NCBI GenBank assembly: GCA_030524055.1
Contig: JAUNHH010000008.1
Span: 1 to 64,000 of the forward strand
Direction of reading: 5' to 3'
DNA: 64,000 bases
Origin: Actinomycetaceae bacterium
Lineage (GTDB): Bacteria; Actinomycetota; Actinomycetes; Actinomycetales; Actinomycetaceae
The translations under genes and the position numbers were made by a program. Of the stretch, positions 18,034 to 24,877 are shown piece by piece. A model generated the notes under the pieces. The model saw nothing but the letters and a program-made list of their open reading frames with translations, was not told where the DNA came from and ran no database searches. Position 1 is the first letter of the stretch. Every line of letters begins with the position of its first letter.

Positions 18034-19427
18034 TGTCCTACTCCGTCTGGCTCTGGGGCGAAAAGCCCAACACCGAAATAACGTCCCGCTCCAGCCAACA
18101 CGGGTCCTCGCAGGGGCTGATCGAAGGTCACACGGGCGTGCGTGTACAGGCGCCCGCGGCACCGTTTGGGTAATTCTCTTGGGCTTAGAGAAAGGGCTCC
18201 AGGAGTCATGGGGGATCTGCTAACTTGCACATTGCATGGCTTCGGTAGGCCGGCCTGAATAAACGATGCAGTTACCGCCCCAGAAATGTCGCGGTCTTTC
18301 GGAAAACGATCCAACACCAGAGGCGTCACCGAAACCCATATTCTCGATGGTGATACCCATCGTTCTACGGTGGCACTTTTTGGAAGGGGAGCGTCCGGGG
18401 CATACTGCAGTTGGTACTTCCCGGGAAATCCGGGTACGTATAGTGAGATCTCACCCTCCGGGTTCGTTCCTAGAATGCCCCGCAGAATACTTCGTCGTTT
18501 ATCTCTTTCCAGACCAGGAATAGCAACAGCAAGTGCCATAAGCTGTCCGTCAGCGTACTCATACCCCGCAAATGGCATCCCTAAGTATGCGACATGTGGT
18601 ACACCCGGAAGCCCATGGCCATGCAATGCGGATGGCAAGGGTTCTTTCGTCTGTTGCATAACCTTGCTCCGAAGTGCTTCCGTGAATCGGGCAACCACAT
18701 TTCCAGGAGGCCGCTGACCCACAAAACGGAGAATGACTAGATCCGGATAAGGTGATTCCACAGGCATATCATCAAACGCGGATACTTCCACCCCGGCTTC
18801 CCGATAAAAGCAACGTGCTCGAGCGCCTGATGCTTGCCACGCAGGTTGTTTCTCCAGATAAAGAGCATTGAGTTCACTCACATACCCGGGATAAGGAACC
18901 CGAATTACCATGGTCCCAGTCGCCCGGGATGCAGGCTCATACGTAATGTGACCTGGAGGAGGCTCTGGAGTTGTGACGCGACTGAAAATCAGGACCGCAT
19001 GAGACGTGGAACGTCCCAGATATGGCACACGACGCGCCAGCCGGTCTAAGGTGGCAAGAGTGTCATCGGAAAGGTTATCGCCATCGAGCCAGTCAAAGCG
19101 GACACAGTAATCATGAGGAAGACTGCTGAACCGTACCCGGAATCCGCTAGTGCGGCCAGGGTAATTCTGATGACGCCCCTCCTTCTCACGCGCATTTGTC
19201 ACAACGTAGCCCCGTGATCGCCTCTCAGCAGCTGGGGCAGCATGGATAAGTGGAGGGGCCAGACGCTCGAGTTCGGTCAAAGATGACAGTTCGCTATCCT
19301 CCGCGACAGAGCGCAGCGCGGCAAAAGCGCGGGCGGGATGTGGTGGCCACTCTGCTTCTTGAGGATCCTCACCACCGCCCGCATCGTAGCGTCCGCTGAG
19401 AAAGGTGATGTCCAGTCGAACGGGCAT
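18030..19427 (-). CDS. csb2: Cas5-Cas6 fusion Csb2 (GSU0054 family)
   Basis: A 465-residue protein matching the Csb2/GSU0054 type: an N-terminal RAMP segment (RLDITFLSGRYDAG, then EWPPHPARAFAALRS), and a second RAMP-like half with glycine-rich loops (HGLPGVPHVAYLG) and a basic C-terminus. In type I-U/I-G systems this protein combines the repeat-handle binding role of Cas5 with the crRNA-processing role of Cas6, so no separate cas6 is needed, and none is found here. Catalytic residues for RNA cleavage cannot be assigned by eye. It sits one base after csb1 and overlaps cas3 by four bases. Confidence 0.9.
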   Translation of the reverse strand: MPVRLDITFLSGRYDAGGGEDPQEAEWPPHPARAFAALRSVAEDSELSSLTELERLAPPLIHAAPAAERRSRGYVVTNAREKEGRHQNYPGRTSGFRVRFSSLPHDYCVRFDWLDGDNLSDDTLATLDRLARRVPYLGRSTSHAVLIFSRVTTPEPPPGHITYEPASRATGTMVIRVPYPGYVSELNALYLEKQPAWQASGARARCFYREAGVEVSAFDDMPVESPYPDLVILRFVGQRPPGNVVARFTEALRSKVMQQTKEPLPSALHGHGLPGVPHVAYLGMPFAGYEYADGQLMALAVAIPGLERDKRRSILRGILGTNPEGEISLYVPGFPGKYQLQYAPDAPLPKSATVERWVSPSRIWVSVTPLVLDRFPKDRDISGAVTASFIQAGLPKPCNVQVSRSPMTPGALSLSPRELPKRCRGRLYTHARVTFDQPLRGPVLAGAGRYFGVGLFAPEPDGVGQ

Positions 19428-19428
19428 G

Positions 19429-20583
19429 TCACTCCCCTGCCGACTTAGCCTTGGTCAGAGTGAAATCGATAGCATCTTCCAGCGCTTTAGATGGCTTCAG
19501 GTCGATGGGAGTGAGATGCAACGGCACCTTAGCGTCGATAGCTTCCTGAACTGCTTCTGCATAGAGTTCAACTGCTTCCTGCCCTGACAACGTAAAAGAT
19601 TCGAGGACTCCCCCACGCCCTACCCACTCAAGTGTTTCAGCCACCATTACCAGGTCACACCCGCTGCGCAACCAGAGCCCTGAATCGCCAAAAGCCAAAC
19701 GATCCCCAAGTAGACCGATAGTGACAAGGAGAGAGCGGGCCGCTTCAACCCCTTCAAGGTGAAGATCACCGAACCCAATTCGTCGAGTAGCTGTAAGGCT
19801 GAATACGGCGGTACGAGTGGCCTCAGTAATAGTGACACCACCGTGTGAGGTATTTGGCCTGATGTTGCCGTGCCCAATTTCGCTAAGTTTCTTTGCCTTC
19901 TTAGCCTTGTTGGCCGCGTTGGACGAGTAGGTCCAGTCATCGCCTTCTTCACTGCAGGATCCAGTGAGGTTCGCTGGGTCCATCCGCCCGGCTTTCCGAG
20001 CACCAAGAACCGGATCCCAGCCAATAATCTCACTACTGTAAAGTCTTGGGAACTTGGCTTGACGCCCCTTATTACGATAACTGTTCCAACCACCGTAGAC
20101 CAGTGTTCCCGGGTCATAAGTGACGAGTGCTGTTGCATCCTGCTGCGAGACTGCCTGTAAGGCTTTGCCAATCTCAGTACGATCGAATTTCTCTCCATCC
20201 AACATCGCATCCCGCCAGTAAGCATCAAATGCTCGGTGCGGCGCCTCCAGGCCGATAATCTCAAAATGTGCGGCGCCTTCATGCAGGAGACGAAGCATAG
20301 GGAGGCGAATCTGCTCGCCCCGCCAGGCAGCCGCCATTGCCTCCTCACAACGGTTAGCTTGAGAAGGGACTTGGTCAAGAAGTACTACCTGGCGCGGTTC
20401 GCCTTCCCAAACACGTTGCTCCAACAAGTAAGGCAATTCACTGCTGGAGTCAACGGGGAAGGTTGGTGGAAAGATACGTGCCCCAGGTCCACCGCTTGGC
20501 TGGTAAGTCACGGTGATGCGAGCAGCAGCCCACTCAGGATCCAACAGCTTTTCCCGCAGTGCACTGAGAGTGAGGGTTGTCAT
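19429..20583 (-). CDS. csb1: Cas7 backbone subunit Csb1 (GSU0053 family)
   Basis: About 384 residues from the ATG at 20583, chosen because GGGAGGA lies a few bases upstream and the family sequence begins there (TTLTLSALREKLL). The protein shows the GSU0053 pattern of a type I Cas7: an early FPPTFP segment, SQANRCEEAMAAAW, an Arg-rich region around THRIG-like residues (ATRRIGFGDLHLEG) and a glycine-rich C-terminal half. Cas7 coats the crRNA spacer in the Cascade complex. It is the first gene of the cas operon, and all six genes below it are adjacent or overlapping, so one promoter upstream probably drives the set. The reading frame extends upstream to 20736 without support. Confidence 0.92.
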   Translation of the reverse strand: MTTLTLSALREKLLDPEWAAARITVTYQPSGGPGARIFPPTFPVDSSSELPYLLEQRVWEGEPRQVVLLDQVPSQANRCEEAMAAAWRGEQIRLPMLRLLHEGAAHFEIIGLEAPHRAFDAYWRDAMLDGEKFDRTEIGKALQAVSQQDATALVTYDPGTLVYGGWNSYRNKGRQAKFPRLYSSEIIGWDPVLGARKAGRMDPANLTGSCSEEGDDWTYSSNAANKAKKAKKLSEIGHGNIRPNTSHGGVTITEATRTAVFSLTATRRIGFGDLHLEGVEAARSLLVTIGLLGDRLAFGDSGLWLRSGCDLVMVAETLEWVGRGGVLESFTLSGQEAVELYAEAVQEAIDAKVPLHLTPIDLKPSKALEDAIDFTLTKAKSAGE

Positions 20584-20858
20584 AGTCTCATTCCTCCCGA
20601 CATTGATGGCGAACAGCCTTCGTCCACCCGTGAGGGAAAGCATACTATGACACTCGACATACTGAAGTGAGTTTATACTCCCTAGCCAGCCAATTTCGTC
20701 CGGGTTAGCTGGCAGAAAGTATGTTTTGTTGTCCAATGGGGCCTGCAGGCAGGCAGGCAGATATTGTTGTCCACGAGTATTGCGAACACTGCCTCTGCCG
20801 AGCTATTTGTCAGATCCGCCAGCACTCTCAGTTGGTAGCTGTCGAAGAAATCCGGCAG
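20584..20858 (-). promoter_or_regulatory. Upstream region of the cas operon
   Basis: About 275 bp without a convincing gene between the csb1 start and the right boundary repeat. It must carry the cas operon promoter. Visible structure: two near-copies of a TTGTTGTCCA string (20727-20736 and 20764-20773), a short GGCA repeat run at 20746-20760, and an AT-rich TATAAA on the minus strand near 20678. No -35/-10 pair with good spacing was found. Confidence 0.4.
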
Positions 20859-20883
20859 TATCAAGCGGGCCCCGGCCTCGTTA
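20859..20883 (+). repeat. Right 25-bp direct repeat flanking the CRISPR-Cas module
   Basis: TATCAAGCGGGCCC, then C, then GGCCTCGTTA, identical to 9115-9139 at 24 of 25 positions. The final TTA is the complement of the TAA stop codon of the RraB-like gene, so this copy overlaps the 3' end of a resident gene, as attachment or insertion sites often do. Confidence 0.8.
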
Positions 20884-21285
20884 GATATTCGGATGGAAAG
20901 CTGCTTCCCAGCCGTCATATTCCCCACCGAGCTCGGTGGCAATCGCAGTAAAAAATGCACGTGCTTCAGGGACGCTCTTCTCATTGACCGTCATATCATC
21001 GCGGCGCACAATGACGCCCCATGTGCTGCCGTCTTCTGAGGGGAGAATCTGCCGTTTCATCTGCCATCCTTGAGCAGTAATTTTTTCTGCAGCCTCCTGC
21101 GCGGCATTTTCGCTAGAAAAATACAGGTAATGCACCCAATCGCGCGGTAAAGATAGATCCATATCCTCAGCCATTATCGCTAAAAGATGATCATCGCCAA
21201 GGTGACCGGTGGCTGGTCGTGTCACGCTTCCGCTATCTGAAGGCGGCGCAGGCACCTTCTTCTTAAACGCATCGAAAATACCCAT
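20881..21285 (-). CDS. RraB-like protein (regulator of ribonuclease activity B domain)
   Basis: A 134-residue protein. After a lysine- and proline-rich N-terminal tail of about 25 residues it has the compact alpha-beta pattern of the RraB fold: DWVHYLYFSSENAAQEAAEKITAQGW followed by a beta strand and STWGVIVRRDDMTV. In Escherichia coli RraB binds RNase E and alters which RNAs it cuts; in actinobacteria the role is not established. The TAA stop codon lies in the 25-bp repeat that bounds the CRISPR-Cas module. The domain call is by pattern recognition and is moderately sure. Confidence 0.65.
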   Translation of the reverse strand: MGIFDAFKKKVPAPPSDSGSVTRPATGHLGDDHLLAIMAEDMDLSLPRDWVHYLYFSSENAAQEAAEKITAQGWQMKRQILPSEDGSTWGVIVRRDDMTVNEKSVPEARAFFTAIATELGGEYDGWEAAFHPNI

Positions 21286-21337
21286 AGCGTCATATTAAAC
21301 CGAACGCCCTCACTATTGTCCTGATGTCCCTAATGAG

Positions 21338-22933
21338 CTAGTCATAAATCCCCTCTAAATGCCACCCTTTTCCAAGGTACAGCGATAAAAGGCAATCAGG
21401 GCCATTCTCAAGAGAAATACGAAGAAAGGTGCGTGTCCCCTGACTGCTTTTCTCTCCTGCCCACCATTGGCCCACAATAGGCCACGGCCCCTCATACCCC
21501 ACTACGCGCCCCTGCCCAGTAAAAGGCCGAATCCCCTGCGGACACTCTTTTTCACCTATCCGTATCAATGCAGGAACAGGTTCAATAAAACCGCGCGCAT
21601 TAACCCGCACAGGCACGCGTTTAATACCCCCCTGTGCTTCTCCCAGAAAATCGACAGGAATGGGAGAATCAAAAAGAGTTCCTGGGGCTTCCCATACTGC
21701 TCCTTCCCATTCTCCCCCGCACGGCAAAGCATCATTATTCTCTTTTCCCCACGGGGTAAAAAGAATCCGATTACGCGGATCATAACCACCCTGCAATAAG
21801 GGAGTGAGAATAGAATCCTCCCCCAATAGAGCCCGCACACGCATCACTGACTTTTCTAAGCCTTCACGGCCCCTACCCCTGCCCCATAAAGCCTCAGAAG
21901 GAGACGAATAGCTGAGTTCCCGGGCAGTAATGCGCACAGCCACCAACGGACTTTCTGGCGCATCACCACCCTGAATCCACCCGCGAATCTGCCACCGTAG
22001 ACGCTCAATAACCTGATCAGTGTCGCAGGCATTTACCCCCGTCCAAGAACGCTGATATTCCCTCCCCTCTTCACTGATTAAAGTCATCGTCAACCCGCTA
22101 GACACTAACCCCCGCGACACTAACGCCTGTGAAAGATCAGCCGCCCCCGCCCGCAAAGTAAAAAGAGCCGATTCCACTTGTGTCAGCGGGGGGTCGCACT
22201 CAATAAGCACCTCCTCATCATGAATAGAGCGCTGCCCTGAAGGAAAAGGGGCTTCGCCCCCCGAAGCTAAAAACCACAGGTATTCTCCAGCCGCCCCGAA
22301 ACGACTCAAAACCGCCCCGCGACCAAGATCCAAGAACTGCCCACACATGCGCACACCTAATGTCGATAATGCACCAAGTATCTCCTGCCCAGAGGTAGAC
22401 ATATGCGAAGGGAAAAGTTCCGCAGCTTCAGATAAAGGAAGTGGCAAAAGAAAAGCTGCTTCCTGCCCCGGGGGAATAATGACTCCCCTTTTTGCGGCTG
22501 CCAACGCGGCAAAAGGCCCTTCAGCAATACCTACCTGGCATTCTGCTCCCGTGTTTTCCGCGACGCTATCAATCAGACATTCGGCAAGGGCCTCTTCAGA
22601 GCCAATCCACCGACTTGGCCCACGTGCAGGAGCCCACGCCAACCCTGGCCGGTGGCACACCACCCCAGCTGCTAGCGCGTCAAAAGCACGAAGGACCTCT
22701 TCAAAAACGCGCCCCTCTCGATCCGCATCACGCGGCAGCAAAATAAGATCGGGCAGTACATGCACTGCCAGTGAAGAACGCATTCCTACATGCACCCCAC
22801 CACGGCGAGCTGACGGCGTCGCCAAAACAATCCTGCGCCGCTCATCAATCAAAGCTGCAGGCGCTCCCGGCGGAACGTCGCACACCAAGGCATTGACCGG
22901 CCAATCCGGCACCCATAACGTAATGCGCCGCAT
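21338..22933 (-). CDS. imuB: ImuB, inactive Y-family polymerase-like mutasome subunit
   Basis: About 531 residues from the ATG at 22933. It begins RRITLWVPDWPVNAL, the ImuB version of the Y-family N-terminus in which the metal-binding acidic motif is lost, continues with a palm/fingers-like region (PSARRGGVHVGM, CQVGIAEGPFAALAAAK) and helix-hairpin-helix segments, and ends with the characteristic WHLEGIYD. ImuB is not itself a polymerase; it links DnaE2 and ImuA' to the sliding clamp during mutagenic translesion synthesis. I could not point to a clear clamp-binding motif. The start overlaps the imuA' stop as TAATG, so the pair is co-translated. SOS control comes from the box upstream of imuA'. 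Confidence 0.92.
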   Translation of the reverse strand: MRRITLWVPDWPVNALVCDVPPGAPAALIDERRRIVLATPSARRGGVHVGMRSSLAVHVLPDLILLPRDADREGRVFEEVLRAFDALAAGVVCHRPGLAWAPARGPSRWIGSEEALAECLIDSVAENTGAECQVGIAEGPFAALAAAKRGVIIPPGQEAAFLLPLPLSEAAELFPSHMSTSGQEILGALSTLGVRMCGQFLDLGRGAVLSRFGAAGEYLWFLASGGEAPFPSGQRSIHDEEVLIECDPPLTQVESALFTLRAGAADLSQALVSRGLVSSGLTMTLISEEGREYQRSWTGVNACDTDQVIERLRWQIRGWIQGGDAPESPLVAVRITARELSYSSPSEALWGRGRGREGLEKSVMRVRALLGEDSILTPLLQGGYDPRNRILFTPWGKENNDALPCGGEWEGAVWEAPGTLFDSPIPVDFLGEAQGGIKRVPVRVNARGFIEPVPALIRIGEKECPQGIRPFTGQGRVVGYEGPWPIVGQWWAGEKSSQGTRTFLRISLENGPDCLLSLYLGKGWHLEGIYD

Positions 22934-23496
22934 TACGACACCACCGCCCGTACAGCACCACGGCCCTCTTCCCATGGGTGGGAGCGCTCCTCCCAGGGGC
23001 GGGAAGATCTCCCTTGCAGGTGGGCGGGCCTACCTCGCACAAGAGTACGTTCTTCCCAGGGTCGGGAAATCCCAGGCCAGGGCTGAACGCTGAGGATCGT
23101 TGTGCGTTCAGCCCTGGCCCGGGCAGCTAAACGACGCATATGGGAACGTTCTAAAAACACACCCCCCACGCAAAGAACATCCACACCTTCAATCAGGAGA
23201 GCCAGCACCTGGGCACCATGTGGCCCCACCTGAGGAATATGCAAGACATGAGACAGGTCAAGCCCGGCCTCAGCGCCCGCCAGCCACCCCACATTGCGCA
23301 CATTAACAAAAGCGACCCAGCCGCCACTAGGAACCACAGCGATGGCTGCACGCAGAAAAGGGCCGCCACCTGCGGGCCCATGGAAAACACCGCCCTCGGC
23401 CTCGTCAAGATTGTCGCGCAGACCCACACCATTTTCCGCTGCTGCCAAGGCGCTACGCGCCGCACGCAGACGATCTGCTGAGCTGAGCGGAAGCAT
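22933..23496 (-). CDS. imuA: ImuA', RecA-like mutasome subunit, with unusual C-terminal repeats
   Basis: A 187-residue protein placed by operon context and by the RecA-like core: a strand (GGWVAFVNVRNVGWLAGAEAGLDLS), LLIEGVDVLCVG and RRLAARARAERTTILSVQPWPG. No Walker A lysine motif is seen, as in actinobacterial ImuA'. After the core the expected domain end is replaced by a repetitive stretch with SRPWEER twice and HPWEEG once, giving a protein shorter than usual. The DNA here has a 15-bp perfect inverted repeat (23076-23118). ImuA' works with ImuB and DnaE2. A perfect SOS box ends 19 bp upstream of the start codon. Confidence 0.82.
   Translation of the reverse strand: MLPLSSADRLRAARSALAAAENGVGLRDNLDEAEGGVFHGPAGGGPFLRAAIAVVPSGGWVAFVNVRNVGWLAGAEAGLDLSHVLHIPQVGPHGAQVLALLIEGVDVLCVGGVFLERSHMRRLAARARAERTTILSVQPWPGISRPWEERTLVRGRPAHLQGRSSRPWEERSHPWEEGRGAVRAVVS
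23076..23118. repeat. Perfect 15-bp inverted repeat within imuA'
   Basis: GCCAGGGCTGAACGC at 23076-23090 is the exact complement, in reverse, of GCGTTCAGCCCTGGC at 23104-23118; the loop is 13 nt. It lies inside the coding sequence, at the junction between the RecA-like core and the repetitive SRPWEER tail. Confidence 0.85.
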
Positions 23497-23514
23497 CTCC
23501 TCACCCCCCCTATC

Positions 23515-23530
23515 TAGAACACGTGTTCTA
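23515..23530. promoter_or_regulatory. SOS box (LexA site) of imuA'-imuB
   Basis: TAGAACACGTGTTCTA is a fully symmetric 16-bp palindrome with the GAAC-N4-GTTC core. It lies directly before imuA'. The coaE gene ends 63 bp to its right and reads towards it, so the box belongs to imuA'. Confidence 0.9.
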
Positions 23531-23592
23531 TAAGGATAGGGTGTGGGACCGACATTTGCGCAATCGGGAAGAATCCCAGATCAAAGTGGCTG

Positions 23593-24285
23593 TTACTCAT
23601 CCTCAGATGGTCGAAGCCAGCAGGCGTCACACTTATGGGCTAACTCGCTCAGATCAGCGGCAGTGCCCGTATTTTCCACCCACAGATGCGCCACTTTCTC
23701 ACGCTCAGCCCGGCTTGCTTGGGCTGCCATTCGTCGCTCGGCTTCACTCCGCTCAAGTCCGCGCTGTACCAGCCGGTCAAGACGTACATCCTGTGGGGCA
23801 TCCACCATAATGACCGCATCAAATTGCGCTGCCATATTCGTTTCCACGAGAAGCGGCACATCATAAATTGCAAGCTCCCCTGGGGCTGCAGAAGAGAGGA
23901 TCTGTGCGGAACGCTCAGCAATACGAGGGTGCAAAATCGCTTCCAGGTCGGCCTTCGCCTGAGGGTCACCAAAAATAATCTGAGCAAGGGCAGCCCGATC
24001 AAGACCACGGCGGTCATCGATAACGGTGGGGCCAAAACGCTTGGCGACGGCCGCTAATCCTGGGGTCCCTACCTGAACAACTTCACGAGCAATCGCATCA
24101 GCATCAGCAAGAACCGCAGCATTTTCAGCCAGTGCACGCGCGAAAGAGGATTTCCCACTTCCAATCCCGCCAGACACGCCAATACGGAGGGCGCGGCCAT
24201 GGGGGCGTTGGAAAAGATGAAGCAAAGTGGCACGTGCGTTGCCGCAGTGAAGAGCGGCAAGATCAGTGCGTGGCGTAGAAGTCAC
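23593..24285 (-). CDS. coaE: Dephospho-CoA kinase
   Basis: About 230 residues from a GTG at 24285. The P-loop GVSGGIGSGKSSFARAL lies near residue 33, followed by ADAIAREVVQVGTPGLAAV and DRAALAQIIFGDPQAKADLEAILHPRI, all typical of CoaE, which phosphorylates the 3' hydroxyl of dephospho-CoA in the last step of coenzyme A synthesis. The frame is open to 24351; the GTG is preferred because it is closest to conserved sequence, but the start is not certain. The C-terminal UPF0157 domain found in mycobacterial CoaE is absent. Position near rpsA and polA matches the common actinobacterial order. Confidence 0.93.
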   Translation of the reverse strand: MTSTPRTDLAALHCGNARATLLHLFQRPHGRALRIGVSGGIGSGKSSFARALAENAAVLADADAIAREVVQVGTPGLAAVAKRFGPTVIDDRRGLDRAALAQIIFGDPQAKADLEAILHPRIAERSAQILSSAAPGELAIYDVPLLVETNMAAQFDAVIMVDAPQDVRLDRLVQRGLERSEAERRMAAQASRAEREKVAHLWVENTGTAADLSELAHKCDACWLRPSEDE

Positions 24286-24427
24286 GGGGCCATTATCTCT
24301 CACGAGGGCGGGGCTCCTCCATATTCCCTGACGGCCCGTAATGTGAAGCAAAGCTGGCGAAGAAAGTAAAGGTTAAACGTAAGCGCGCCCCGCCCTCGTC
24401 GCAGACACCCTGCGCCCAGGAAAACCA

Positions 24428-24485
24428 ACAAACCGCCGCCACAACGACATTCGCTGCACGAAAACACGTCCTGGCGGCGGTTTGT
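24428..24485. repeat. 60-bp palindromic element, copy 1
   Basis: Begins ACAAACCGCCGCCACAACGA and ends CGTCCTGGCGGCGGTTTGT; the ends are complementary for about 11 bases (ACAAACCGCCG). The interior is variable. The same layout recurs at 24571, 24694, 47143 and 47266. Confidence 0.75.
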
Positions 24486-24570
24486 CCACTCTGCGCGATG
24501 AGGAAAGGCGCCTGGCCCCCGACTCCGCGCCTATTTATGCAGGTCATCAATTACGGTCCCACAACCCAAC

Positions 24571-24633
24571 TGACAAACCGCGCCCACAATGCAAATTCCC
24601 CGCCAACAAGCACGTTGTCGCGGCGGTTTATCA
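24571..24633. repeat. 60-bp palindromic element, copy 2
   Basis: Begins TGACAAACCGCGCCCACAAT and ends GTCGCGGCGGTTTATCA. The outer arms TGACAAACCGC and GCGGTTTATCA are complementary except for one G-T position. Confidence 0.7.
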
Positions 24634-24693
24634 GTCTAGATAATCTCAGTGTCCCTATCTTTGCAGGTCAGAATTTCCAGGCTAGAGCCCTCA

Positions 24694-24755
24694 CAGACAA
24701 AGCGCGGTCACAACGACACTTGCCGCATTAAATATGCATCCTGGCGGCGGTTTGT
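24694..24755. repeat. 60-bp palindromic element, copy 3
   Basis: Begins CAGACAAAGCGCGGTCACAA and ends CATCCTGGCGGCGGTTTGT. The left arm has decayed slightly (AAAGCGC for AAACCGC), and the right arm is nearly the same as in copy 1. Confidence 0.65.
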
Positions 24756-24811
24756 GCCCTGAAACCAGCACCAGGCACCACGCCTCAACCTACTCACCCG
24801 TGCATAAAAAG

Positions 24812-24845
24812 AAGTGGCCCACCGCCATTAAGCGGTGGGCCACTT
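24812..24845 (-). terminator. Rho-independent terminator of rpsA
   Basis: AAGTGGCCCACCGC (24812-24825) pairs perfectly with GCGGTGGGCCACTT (24832-24845), a 14-bp stem with a 6-nt loop. On the minus strand it follows the rpsA stop by about 30 bp and is followed by CTTTTTATG. A classical intrinsic terminator. Confidence 0.9.
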
Positions 24846-24877
24846 TCTCTAGAAGCGCGATTTACGCTCGAGAAGAA

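Larger units (their letters stand above)
24286..24811. other. Repeat-bearing intergenic region between coaE and rpsA
   Basis: About 525 bp without a supported gene. It holds two copies of the dispersed GC-rich motif (24302-24314 and 24387-24400, in opposite orientations) and three copies of the 60-bp palindromic element (about 24428-24485, 24571-24633 and 24694-24755). The left part must include the coaE promoter on the minus strand. Confidence 0.7.

Noticed and set aside
9115-20883. The module as a prophage or integrative element
   Set aside because: Although direct repeats flank it, no integrase, transposase, replication or structural gene is present inside; only CRISPR-Cas genes are seen.
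20721-20951. A small plus-strand frame upstream of the cas operon
   Set aside because: It crosses the boundary repeat and the 3' end of the RraB-like gene; no ribosome-binding site or recognisable sequence.
22347-23093. A 248-codon open frame opposite imuB and imuA'
   Set aside because: Antisense to two recognisable genes; Ser/Ala/Arg-rich shadow sequence.
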